A stretch of DNA of 11,282 nt from DATDTB01 sp035291025 (GTDB lineage Archaea; Iainarchaeota; Iainarchaeia; JAFGOX01; DATDTB01). Below the pieces are notes generated by a model, which was not told the DNA's origin, did not search any database, and saw only the letters and a program-made list of their open reading frames with translations. The translations under genes were made by a program, and so were the position numbers. The stretch is taken from assembly GCA_035291025.1 (NCBI GenBank), contig DATDTB010000021.1, positions 1 through 11,282 of the forward strand. The letters run 5' to 3'. Shown here in pieces: positions 5,141 through 11,282 of this stretch; position 1 is the stretch's first letter; each line of letters starts with the position of its first letter.

Positions 5141-5144
5141 ATGA

Positions 5145-6395
5145 ATGGGCGAAAAATTGGTTTTGGCTTATAGTGGAGGGCTTGACACTTCCGTAATGCT
5201 TCACTGGCTTGCCTCTAAGGGGTTTGAAGTTGTGGCGTTCACGGCAGATGTTGGGCAAAAGGAGGACTTCGGGGCCCTCAAGGAAAAGGCCTTGTCCTGC
5301 GGCGCGTCAAAGGTCGTTTTTGAGGACTTGAAGCAAGACTTCGTTGAAGGCTTTATCTTCAAGGCACTGAAGGCGGGGGCGGTTTACGAGTCAGAGTACC
5401 TGCTTGGAACGTCGCTGTCCAGGCCTTTGATTGCAAAAAAGCAAGTTGAAGTGGCGTTGAAGGAAGGCACGAATGTTTTGGCGCATGGGGCAACGGGAAA
5501 GGGGAATGACCAGGTTCGCTTTGAGTTTGCGTGGATGAAGTTCTTGCCTGCCGTGAAAATAGTGAGTCCTTGGAAGGACGCGGAATGGCTTTCACGCTTC
5601 AAGGGAAGGAATGAGTTAATCGGATATGCAAAGGAGCACGGGATTCCAGTGAAGGCAACCAGTGAAAAGCCGTACAGCGTTGACGAAAACCTGATGCACG
5701 CCAGCTACGAGGGCGGTTCTTTGGAAGACCCGGGAACGCCCGCAGGCAATGACGTGTTCAAGCTGACCGTTTCGCCAATGCAGGCGCCGGACCTGGAAAC
5801 GCTTATTCTAGTGGAGTTCAAGGAAGGCATTCCAGTCAAGGTTGTCGATTACTCGAATGGCGTTAAAGTTCAGGGTTCTTTGGAGCTGTTCAATTACTTG
5901 AACAGCGTAGGCGCAAAAAACGGGGTGGGCAGGGTTGATTTGGTGGAAAACAGGTTCATCGGCATAAAATCGCGCGGCGCTTACGAATCGCCAGGCGCCA
6001 CGATTTTGTGGAAAGCCCACCAGCACCTCGAGAGCATAACTCTGGACAGGGAGGTGGCCCACTTGAAGCAGTTCCTTTCCATTAAGGTCGCCGAGCTGGT
6101 GTACAACGGCTTTTGGTTCTCGCCCGAAATGGAGTTCTTGATGGCCGCGGTTGAAAAAAGCCAGGAAACAGTTTCCGGGGGAGTCCTGCTTTCCCTGTAC
6201 AAGGGAAACGTGATGGTTAAGGCGCGCGAGTCTCAAAACGCGTTGTACAGCCAGGCATTGTCAAGCATGAGCGAAGACGGCGGCTTTGACGCGCTGGATT
6301 CGAAGGGCTTTATAAAAGTGCACGGGTTGCGTTTCAAGTTGAATGGCTTAAAGGGTGCAAAACATGAAGTTGTGGGAAAAAAACTACAAGCTTGA
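5145..6395 (+). CDS. argG: Argininosuccinate synthase
   Basis: Cytoplasmic enzyme joining citrulline and aspartate with ATP to give argininosuccinate, AMP and PPi; the next-to-last step of arginine synthesis. The 416-residue length is normal. The N-type ATP pyrophosphatase P-loop AYSGGLDTS is at 8-16, followed by FTADVGQKED (32-41), YLLGTSLSRP (85-94), HGATGKGNDQVRFE (114-127, nucleotide and citrulline contacts) and the citrulline/aspartate segment YSVDENLMHASYEGG (177-191). The ENL...SYEGG style is that of one of the two large ArgG subgroups found in many bacteria and archaea. Its last 32 bp overlap the start of argH in another frame, so the two are translated together from one message. The divergent ACT-domain gene is the nearest candidate regulator. 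Confidence 0.96.
   Translation: MGEKLVLAYSGGLDTSVMLHWLASKGFEVVAFTADVGQKEDFGALKEKALSCGASKVVFEDLKQDFVEGFIFKALKAGAVYESEYLLGTSLSRPLIAKKQVEVALKEGTNVLAHGATGKGNDQVRFEFAWMKFLPAVKIVSPWKDAEWLSRFKGRNELIGYAKEHGIPVKATSEKPYSVDENLMHASYEGGSLEDPGTPAGNDVFKLTVSPMQAPDLETLILVEFKEGIPVKVVDYSNGVKVQGSLELFNYLNSVGAKNGVGRVDLVENRFIGIKSRGAYESPGATILWKAHQHLESITLDREVAHLKQFLSIKVAELVYNGFWFSPEMEFLMAAVEKSQETVSGGVLLSLYKGNVMVKARESQNALYSQALSSMSEDGGFDALDSKGFIKVHGLRFKLNGLKGAKHEVVGKKLQA
6352..6357 (+). promoter_or_regulatory. Ribosome binding site of argH inside argG
   Basis: AGGGTG lies 6 nt before the ATG at 6364, within the last codons of argG. It favours this ATG over the in-frame GTG at 6355, which overlaps the site itself. Confidence 0.5.
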
Positions 6396-7539
6396 CGAAA
6401 AAGTCGAAGCGTTCACTGTTGGCAATGACTACCTCCTGGACCAAAGACTAGTGAAGTATGACTGCGCCGCGTCCATTGCACACGTGAAAATGCTTTACCG
6501 AATAGGATTCTTGGACGAAGCTGAATGCGCTCAGCTAGTTGGTGCATTGGAGGAGCTGATTGCCTTGGACCAGGCTGGAAAGTTTTCAGTCAAGAAATCC
6601 GATGAAGACTGCCACACGGCCATTGAAGCTTTTCTGACGCAAAAACTAGGAGATGCAGGCAAAAAGGTTCACGCGGCGCGCTCGCGCAATGACCAAGTAC
6701 TTGCTGCACTGCGCCTTTACTACAAGGACGAACTCGTTGAAGTCAGCAGGTTAGTCGACGCGCTTGCCTTGTCTTTAGAGTCGTTCGGGAAAAAATACGG
6801 GAAAGTAAAGGTGCCTGGCTACACGCACACCAGGAAGGCCATGCCCTCGTCTTTCGGGCTGTGGTCGCAGGCGTTCGTTGAGTCAATGGCTGACAACAAA
6901 AAACTCCTTGCCGTTGCTTCTGACTTAATAGACCAGTCACCCCTTGGAACTGGTGCCGGCTATGGATTGCCAGTCAAAGTGGACCGCGAGCTAACCGCCA
7001 AGCTGCTGGATTTCAAAAAAGTCCAGGAAAACCCCTTGTACGTTCAAAACAGCCGCGGAAAGTTTGAGGCGACAATACTGCACTGCTTGAGCCAAATAAT
7101 GCTTGACTTGAACAAGCTCGCTTCCGACTTGATGCTTTTCAGCACCAAGGAATTCGGGTTCATTGAATTGCCGCCAGAAATTTGCACCGGCAGTTCGATA
7201 ATGCCGCAGAAGAAAAACCCAGACGTCTTGGAGTTGCTGCGCGCCAAGTACCACAAAGTGCTGGCTTTAGAACAGTTAGTGAAAACCGTTTCCTCTAACC
7301 TGATTTCAGGCTACAACCGCGATGTCCAGCTGACAAAAGAACCGGTAATGGCGTCATTTGACGAGGCAAAGAATTGCCTTGAAATTACTTATTTGGTATT
7401 GTCAAAAATCAAAATAGACAACAGCGCGTGCGAGAAGGCAATGACTGAAGACTTGAACGCGGCAGGCAAGGCCCTGGAATTGGCTGCAAAAGGAGTACCT
7501 TTCAGGACCGCATACCAGTCTGTTTCGAATGGCCTGTAA
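6364..7539 (+). CDS. argH: Argininosuccinate lyase, C-terminally short, Bacteroidota-like
   Basis: Fumarase/aspartase-superfamily enzyme (homotetramer, cytoplasm) cleaving argininosuccinate to arginine and fumarate. Visible landmarks in 391 residues: EDCHTAIEA (81-89), the ARSRNDQV loop (105-112), PGYTHTRKAMPSS (151-163) with the catalytic Thr-His, PLGTGAGYG (193-201), and the flexible catalytic-loop signature GSSIMPQKKNP (276-286). The opening KLWEKNYKLDEKVEAFTVGND and the MPSSFGLW block recall the ArgH subgroup I associate with Bacteroidota, which suggests old lateral transfer. The protein stops just after GVPFRTAYQ, where relatives run on for roughly 50 or more residues; only 71 nt separate the stop from argF, so no lost tail is present downstream. 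The active-site loops are complete, so the enzyme is probably functional. ATG at 6364 overlaps argG by 32 bp. Confidence 0.93.
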   Translation: MKLWEKNYKLDEKVEAFTVGNDYLLDQRLVKYDCAASIAHVKMLYRIGFLDEAECAQLVGALEELIALDQAGKFSVKKSDEDCHTAIEAFLTQKLGDAGKKVHAARSRNDQVLAALRLYYKDELVEVSRLVDALALSLESFGKKYGKVKVPGYTHTRKAMPSSFGLWSQAFVESMADNKKLLAVASDLIDQSPLGTGAGYGLPVKVDRELTAKLLDFKKVQENPLYVQNSRGKFEATILHCLSQIMLDLNKLASDLMLFSTKEFGFIELPPEICTGSSIMPQKKNPDVLELLRAKYHKVLALEQLVKTVSSNLISGYNRDVQLTKEPVMASFDEAKNCLEITYLVLSKIKIDNSACEKAMTEDLNAAGKALELAAKGVPFRTAYQSVSNGL

Positions 7540-7540
7540 A

Positions 7541-7565
7541 CTTGAACTTTTAAAAAGAGTTCAAG
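7541..7565. promoter_or_regulatory. Palindrome enclosing the argF TATA box
   Basis: CTTGAACT (7541-7548) and AGTTCAAG (7558-7565) are perfect 8-bp inverted arms. The 9-nt spacer is TTTAAAAAG, the best TATA box upstream of argF; it predicts transcription starting near 7578 and a leader of about 33 nt. Starting 1 nt after the argH stop, the palindrome could be an operator that excludes TBP, or, read as RNA, a weak hairpin at the argH 3' end. The shared position with the TATA box favours an operator. Confidence 0.5.
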
Positions 7566-7601
7566 CAACACCCTTACATACTATTGTTGTGGCATTGCGC
7601 G

Positions 7602-7609
7602 GGTGGTGG
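7602..7609 (+). promoter_or_regulatory. Ribosome binding site of argF
   Basis: GGTGGTGG just upstream of the ATG at 7611. Together with the conserved N-terminal pattern ETRKARHFIDVPDLS it selects this ATG over the TTG at 7584. Confidence 0.45.
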
Positions 7610-7610
7610 A

Positions 7611-8546
7611 ATGGGAGAAACCAGGAAAGCAAGGCACTTCATTGACGTGCCCGACCTTTCCATAAAAGAGATTGGAAAAGTTTTTGCCTCGGCTGAAAGG
7701 CTAAAGAAAACCCCGCGTTCGCGGCAGCTGAAGATGCTTCCCGGAACCCAGGTCGCGCTCATTTTCGAAAAGCCTTCCACGCGCACGCGCGTTTCCTTTG
7801 AAGCGGGAATATCGCAGCTGGGCGGCAACGCCATTTACTTGGACCCAAAGACGACTCAATTGGGCCGCGGCGAGACTATTGGTGACACGGCGCGCGTGAT
7901 AAGCCGTTACTGCGACGCGGCAGTCCTGCGCGTGTTCAACCACGACTTGCTGGGCGACTTTTCACGCGCCGCTGGCATCCCGACAATCAACGCCTTAAGC
8001 GACTTTTCCCATCCGTGCCAGAGTCTCGCCGACGTTTTCACCATGTAAGAGGCAAAGGGCAAGCTGAAGGGGTTGAAGGTAGCGTTCTTGGGCGACGGGG
8101 GCAACAACACATGCAATTCCTTGATGCAGTTGTGCGCAATGCTAGGCATTCACTTTTTCGTGGCATGCCCTCACGGGTTCCGTCCTGACTTGAAGGCGTG
8201 GCACTGGTCCGAAGGCGAAGCCAAGAAGAACAAGTCGCGCCTGGTGGTGACGGAGAGCATTGAAAAGGCGCTCGAAGACGCTGACGTGGTTTACACTGAC
8301 ACGTGGGTTTCCATGGGCTTGGAAAAGGAATCCAGCGCCCGGCGCCACTTGCTGGCGCCGTACCAACTCAACGAGCGCTCTCTCGCCCTCGCGAAAAAGG
8401 ACGCGATAGCAATGCATTGCTTGCCCGCGCACCGCGGCGAAGAGATAACGTCTGAAGTGCTTGACGGAAGGCAAAGCGTCGCGTGGCAGCAGGCCGAAAA
8501 CAAGCTACACGTTCAAAAGGCTTTACTGCTTTATTTGCTTAAGTGA
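7611..8546 (+). pseudogene. argF: Ornithine carbamoyltransferase interrupted by one in-frame TAA
   Basis: Ornithine carbamoyltransferase forms citrulline from ornithine and carbamoyl phosphate (a cytoplasmic trimer). The frame carries every family motif: EKPSTRTR (53-60, carbamoyl-phosphate loop), LRVFNHD (106-112), HPCQ (134-137), then after the stop DGGNN (162-166), TDTWVSMG (229-236, ornithine loop) and HCLPAHRGEE (269-278, catalytic Cys). A single TAA at 8046-8048 replaces codon 146, in the linker between the carbamoyl-phosphate and ornithine domains. There is no frameshift and no other decay; both halves remain in the same frame. The halves are 7611-8048 and 8049-8546 (first possible restart: TTG at 8073, without a convincing ribosome site). 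Options: a recent nonsense mutation or strain polymorphism, a sequencing error, read-through, or a split enzyme. Without it the citrulline step of this cluster would fail. The end overlaps the SDR gene by 4 bp. Confidence 0.85.
8046..8048 (+). other. Premature TAA codon inside argF
   Basis: The codon follows ...LADVFTM and precedes EAKGKLKGLKVAF. Relatives usually have a Tyr, Arg or Lys here (TIYE-like). A TAT or TAC tyrosine codon differs by one base. UAA is used as a true stop by argH in this window, so general reassignment is unlikely. Confidence 0.9.
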
Positions 8547-9319
8547 TTTTTTTGCCCTTGAAACTTGAAGGAAAAACAGCCCTTGTAACGGGCGCATCGC
8601 GCGGCATTGGCCGCGCCATCGCGCTGGAGTTTGCGCGCGAAGGCGCGGACGTCGTGGTTAACTACGTGAAGGCCAAAGACGAAGCCGAAAAAGTAGTTAA
8701 TGAAGTCAAGTCGCTTGGGAGAAGGGCCATTGCAGTTAAGGCGGATGTTTCCAAGGCCAAAGAGGCAATGTGGTTAATTGAGCGCGCCGTGAAAGAATTC
8801 AGGCGCGTGGACGTTTTAGTGAACAACGCCGCCGTTTTCCTGAGGCACGACTTCTCGAAAGCGACGGAGGAAACTTGGAACGCGACACTGGACGCGAACT
8901 TGAAGAGCGCTTTTTTCTGCTCGAAGGCTGTCTCGGAGCACATGCTCAGGCAGAAAAGCGGTAACATCTTGTTCATTTCCTCAATCAGTGGCAACCTGCC
9001 AATTGAGGCCTCGCCCGAATACGGCGTTTCCAAGGCTGGAATGATTGCATTGACGAAAAACCTTGCCCTCTTGCTGGCTCCCAGCGTCAGGGTAAATTGC
9101 GTGGCCCCGGGCTTTACTTCAACGGACATGACTGGCTACGCCGCGAACCCGGAAAAGCGCAAGGGAAGGGAAGCGCTTGTGCCGTTGAAGAAAGTGAACG
9201 AACCCGAAGACGTTGCCAAGGCAGCATTGTTCCTTGCCTGCGACGACTCCAGGAACGTCACGGGGCACGTGCTCGTGGTTGACGGCGGGTATTCCTTGCG
9301 TCCGTTGCCGAAGCCGTGA
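8543..9319 (+). CDS. Short-chain dehydrogenase/reductase (3-oxoacyl-ACP reductase FabG-like)
   Basis: Cytoplasmic NAD(P)-dependent oxidoreductase of the classical SDR family, 258 residues. Visible motifs: TGASRGIG at 16-23 (Rossmann dinucleotide loop), ADVS at 67-70, NNAA at 94-97, Asn119, the Ser of ISSIS (145-149), YGVSK with catalytic Tyr160 and Lys164, APG at 188-190, and the C-terminal VTGHVLVVDGGYS. The residues after the second strand (NYVKAK) lack an acidic residue and hint at NADP preference. GTG at 8543 overlaps the argF stop by 4 bp, so it is translated with argF; a TTG at codon 4 is an alternative start. Sequence resembles FabG and glucose dehydrogenase-type SDRs alike, and the substrate cannot be told. 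No fatty acid genes are nearby, so a fatty-acid role is not supported by context. Confidence 0.9.
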   Translation: MIFLPLKLEGKTALVTGASRGIGRAIALEFAREGADVVVNYVKAKDEAEKVVNEVKSLGRRAIAVKADVSKAKEAMWLIERAVKEFRRVDVLVNNAAVFLRHDFSKATEETWNATLDANLKSAFFCSKAVSEHMLRQKSGNILFISSISGNLPIEASPEYGVSKAGMIALTKNLALLLAPSVRVNCVAPGFTSTDMTGYAANPEKRKGREALVPLKKVNEPEDVAKAALFLACDDSRNVTGHVLVVDGGYSLRPLPKP

Positions 9320-9337
9320 ACCCGCGTTGAGTGCTTG

Positions 9338-9345
9338 TTTTATTT
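9338..9345 (+). promoter_or_regulatory. TATA-like box of tiaS
   Basis: TTTTATTT centred about 26 nt before the ATG at 9367. The spacing argues for an independent, leaderless tiaS transcript and against the GTG at 9331, which lies upstream of the box. Confidence 0.5.
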
Positions 9346-9366
9346 CTTTTGACGCCTTTTTCCTGC

Positions 9367-10725
9367 ATGAACTACCACATCGGCATTGACGACACGGACT
9401 CCGCGTCAAAGGGAATGTGCACGACTTACTTGGGCGCCAAAGTCCTGCGTTTTTTGCTGGGCAAAAAGGCAATGCTATTGGACTACCCGCTCCTCGTTCG
9501 CTTGAACCCCAACATTCCGTTTAGGACGAGGGGAAACGGCGCGGTCTGCCTGCGCTTTGAGGCAACCCCTAAGGTTTTCGCTGAAGTGAAAGACTTCGCC
9601 TTGGGCTTGGTTGCAAGGGACTCGGTCTTGGACGACGAGAAAACGAATCCCGGCGTTGTGTTCCTTCAAGGAAGCGTTCCACGTGAACTCAAAGCCTTTT
9701 ACTCCCGTGCCCTCCACGAAGTCCTTGAAGTCGGTGAAGCTGAAAGGCTCTGCTCTTCCGTTGGCGTCGAGTTCCACAAGTTCAAGAACGGCCGCGGCAT
9801 CATTGGAGCGCTCGCCGCCGTTGGCGCCGAGCTCAAGAACTCGGATTACACGTTCGAGTTCCTCGCGTACCGCTTCCCGGAAAACTGCGGCAGGAAAAGG
9901 AAATACGGCCTGGAAAGCGTTACTTCCATGAACGAGGCATTCGCTGATTCAACTTTTGCAAACATTTACAAGAAAAAACCCAGGCTGTTCCCTGCCGGGA
10001 AAGACCCTGTGTTTTGCGGCGTGCGCGGGGAAACGCCTGAAGCGGTTGCAAGGGCCTTCAAGGCCTTGGAGCTAAACGAGGAGTTAGACTTTGGCGTGGT
10101 GTGGCGCTCGAACCAGGGAACTGACGCGCACTTGAACGTCGGAGTGAAGACTGCGGCGATGGCAAGCCCGTTTACGGAGGCAAAAATTCACGGCGTTGTC
10201 GCGGCGAAGCCCGAGTACTACGGGTCGAACCCTGGCAAGAGGCACGTCCGGTTTGCATTGTCGGACGAGTCCGGCCGCATCGAGTGCGTGGCCTACGCCC
10301 CAACGCGTGAGTTCCGCAGCGCGGCCGCAGCGCTCTTGCTTGGAGACGAAGTATGGGTCGGCGGCGGCGTCAGGAACGAAGGAAACGGGTTTTCCAAGAG
10401 CCTTAACCTGGAAAAGTTTTACGTTAAGCGCCTCGCGCCGCTTTTCACGCTTGAAAGCCCTTCATGCAGGAACTGCGGCGGCAGGACTTCTTCATTGGGG
10501 ACTGGCAAGGGCTTTAAGTGCAAGAAGTGCGGCTCCGAGGACGCAGGGGCGGCCAAGAAAAGCCACAAATTAAAGAGGGACTTGGCAGAAGGAATGGAAT
10601 ACGTTGTGCCCACTTGCGCGCTGCGGCACTTGACGAAGCCCGCGGAACGCTTTGGGCGCGAGAAAAAGAGATTTTCCCTGGCTAAGCCTTTAACTCCAAG
10701 CCAAGTCTTCCGAGTTCTTTCCTGA
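9367..10725 (+). CDS. tiaS: tRNA(Ile2) 2-agmatinylcytidine synthetase TiaS
   Basis: Archaeal tRNA-modifying enzyme that uses ATP and agmatine to convert C34 of the CAU-anticodon tRNA-Ile2 into agmatidine, so that it reads AUA instead of AUG. The 452 residues show the expected order: the N-terminal kinase-like start GIDDTDSASKGMCTTYL (6-22), NPNIPFRTRGNGAV (48-61), a RGIIGALAAVG segment followed by the FEFLAYR ferredoxin-like region, a central OB-fold (about 280-365, with VRFALSD and VWVGGGV), and a C-terminal zinc ribbon with C367/C370 and C385/C388 followed by a basic tail that should contact tRNA. Length fits the family. The ATG at 9367 starts directly with the conserved motif and suits the TATA spacing. 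The 3' end overlaps the converging phosphomannomutase gene by 44 bp. It lies next to arginine genes, the source of agmatine. Confidence 0.94.
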   Translation: MNYHIGIDDTDSASKGMCTTYLGAKVLRFLLGKKAMLLDYPLLVRLNPNIPFRTRGNGAVCLRFEATPKVFAEVKDFALGLVARDSVLDDEKTNPGVVFLQGSVPRELKAFYSRALHEVLEVGEAERLCSSVGVEFHKFKNGRGIIGALAAVGAELKNSDYTFEFLAYRFPENCGRKRKYGLESVTSMNEAFADSTFANIYKKKPRLFPAGKDPVFCGVRGETPEAVARAFKALELNEELDFGVVWRSNQGTDAHLNVGVKTAAMASPFTEAKIHGVVAAKPEYYGSNPGKRHVRFALSDESGRIECVAYAPTREFRSAAAALLLGDEVWVGGGVRNEGNGFSKSLNLEKFYVKRLAPLFTLESPSCRNCGGRTSSLGTGKGFKCKKCGSEDAGAAKKSHKLKRDLAEGMEYVVPTCALRHLTKPAERFGREKKRFSLAKPLTPSQVFRVLS

Positions 10726-11282
10726 AGACGTCCATCACTTCCTCTAACGCCTCCCTTGTCCGCCCCTCGAACCTGAGCTTCAAGTGCGAAGTGGTGTTTG
10801 ACGCGCGTACGAGCCCCCACGCGTTTTTAGTGCGCACCCGCGCGCCGTCAGTCGAGTCAACCTCGAATTTTTCAGCCAAAGAACTGGCGATTTTTCCAAC
10901 GAGTGCAAACTTTTCCTCGTCCTTGACGTCAATGAATATTTCCGGGCTGGCGTGGTACGAAGGCAGCGAAGCCACGCGCGAAGAAAACGGCTTGCTTGCC
11001 GCCGCGATTTCTGCGAGCTTTAGCGCCGCAAAGATTGCGTCGTCGTAGTTATAGTAGCAGTAAGGAAAGAACAAGTGCCCAGAGAGTTCGCCGCCGAAGA
11101 CGCCGTTTTCGCCTAGCTCCTCGGGTATGTAGCCGTGGCCAACTCTTGCCATGACGGGCGTGCCGCCGTGCTTCCTCGTGTCCTCGAACAAGGCGTCCGA
11201 GCAGCGGACTTCAAAAACGCATTTTCCTTTTTTCACTGAAAGCGCTTGCCGCGTGAAAAGCATCAATAACTGGTCCGCCGTT
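10682..11282 (-). CDS. Phosphomannomutase/phosphoglucomutase, C-terminal part (5' end outside window)
   Basis: Alpha-D-phosphohexomutase interconverting the 6- and 1-phosphates of mannose or glucose, feeding sugar nucleotides for glycans; cytoplasmic. The visible 199 residues cover the end of domain 3 and domain 4: DQLLMLFTRQ, EVRCSDAL and GGTPVMARVGHGYI, then the sugar-recognition loop GGELSGHLFF, YYNYDDAIFAALKLAEI, and the phosphate-binding loop VRASNTTSHLKLRFEG near the C-terminus. The DQLLMLF and RCSDAL style is closest to the AlgC/ManB-type bifunctional mutases. The catalytic serine and the metal-binding DxDxD loop must lie to the right of the window and cannot be checked. The frame is open to the window edge with no convincing start. 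Stop TAG at 10682-10684 lies within tiaS, giving a 44-bp tail-to-tail overlap. Confidence 0.9.
   Translation of the reverse strand, partial: TADQLLMLFTRQALSVKKGKCVFEVRCSDALFEDTRKHGGTPVMARVGHGYIPEELGENGVFGGELSGHLFFPYCYYNYDDAIFAALKLAEIAAASKPFSSRVASLPSYHASPEIFIDVKDEEKFALVGKIASSLAEKFEVDSTDGARVRTKNAWGLVRASNTTSHLKLRFEGRTREALEEVMDVFRKELGRLGLELKA

Noticed and set aside
6355..6363. GTG start of argH three codons upstream
   Set aside because: It overlaps the putative ribosome site AGGGTG; the ATG at 6364 matches the conserved N-terminus MKLW of relatives.
7611..8546. UAA recoded as a sense codon throughout the genome
   Set aside because: argH ends with TAA at a position where no coding sequence continues, and other genes use TGA and TAG as stops, so no general reassignment is supported.
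8073..8546. The second half of argF as an independent gene with its own start
   Set aside because: The only start is a TTG without a well-spaced ribosome site and with no promoter signal; it is better read as the continuation of argF.
9331..9366. GTG start of tiaS twelve codons upstream
   Set aside because: It lies before the TATA-like box and adds a hydrophobic stretch not expected in this cytoplasmic enzyme.

Overview
The window reads as a compact, roughly half-GC archaeal chromosome segment. Evidence for Archaea: an archaeal tRNA-Ile2 agmatinylcytidine synthetase (TiaS), a COG2150-type ACT-domain protein, a split lipoate ligase (LplB + LplA), four tRNA genes without encoded CCA, and several TATA-like boxes centred about 25-31 nt upstream of start codons (leaderless or nearly leaderless transcripts), alongside a few good Shine-Dalgarno sites inside or at the head of operons. 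The lineage cannot be fixed from the sequence; a small-genome (DPANN-like) archaeon is a guess. Some metabolic genes, especially argH, resemble bacterial versions.

Region 1 (1-1800, minus strand): an operon of lplB, lplA and a CaCA-family cation antiporter that runs off the left edge. The antiporter has Asn in place of the second signature Glu.

Region 2 (1848-3259, minus strand): tRNA-Leu(CAG), tRNA-Ser(TGA), a divergent pterin dehydratase-like protein, tRNA-Arg(TCT), an unassigned four-cysteine protein, and tRNA-Glu(TTC). Each of the three tRNA transcription units is preceded by the same kind of 54-62 bp element: T-rich inverted-repeat arms around a GC-rich core with two copies of GCTCGC. 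This is the most unusual structure in the window.

Region 3 (3367-8546): an arginine block. A carbamate kinase (+), an ACT-domain protein (-), then divergent argG and argH (overlapping by 32 bp), then argF. Together these can take carbamoyl phosphate plus ornithine to citrulline, argininosuccinate and arginine. The ornithine carbamoyltransferase frame is cut by one in-frame TAA at the boundary of its two domains while all catalytic motifs on both sides are intact. ArgH is short at its C-terminus. The promoters of arcC, argG and argF each contain an inverted repeat at or next to the TATA box, which could be operators.

Region 4 (8543-11282): an SDR oxidoreductase translationally coupled to argF, TiaS with its own promoter, and the C-terminal part of a phosphomannomutase/phosphoglucomutase on the minus strand whose end overlaps the end of tiaS by 44 bp. 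TiaS uses agmatine, which is derived from arginine, so its position beside the arginine block may be meaningful but is unproven.
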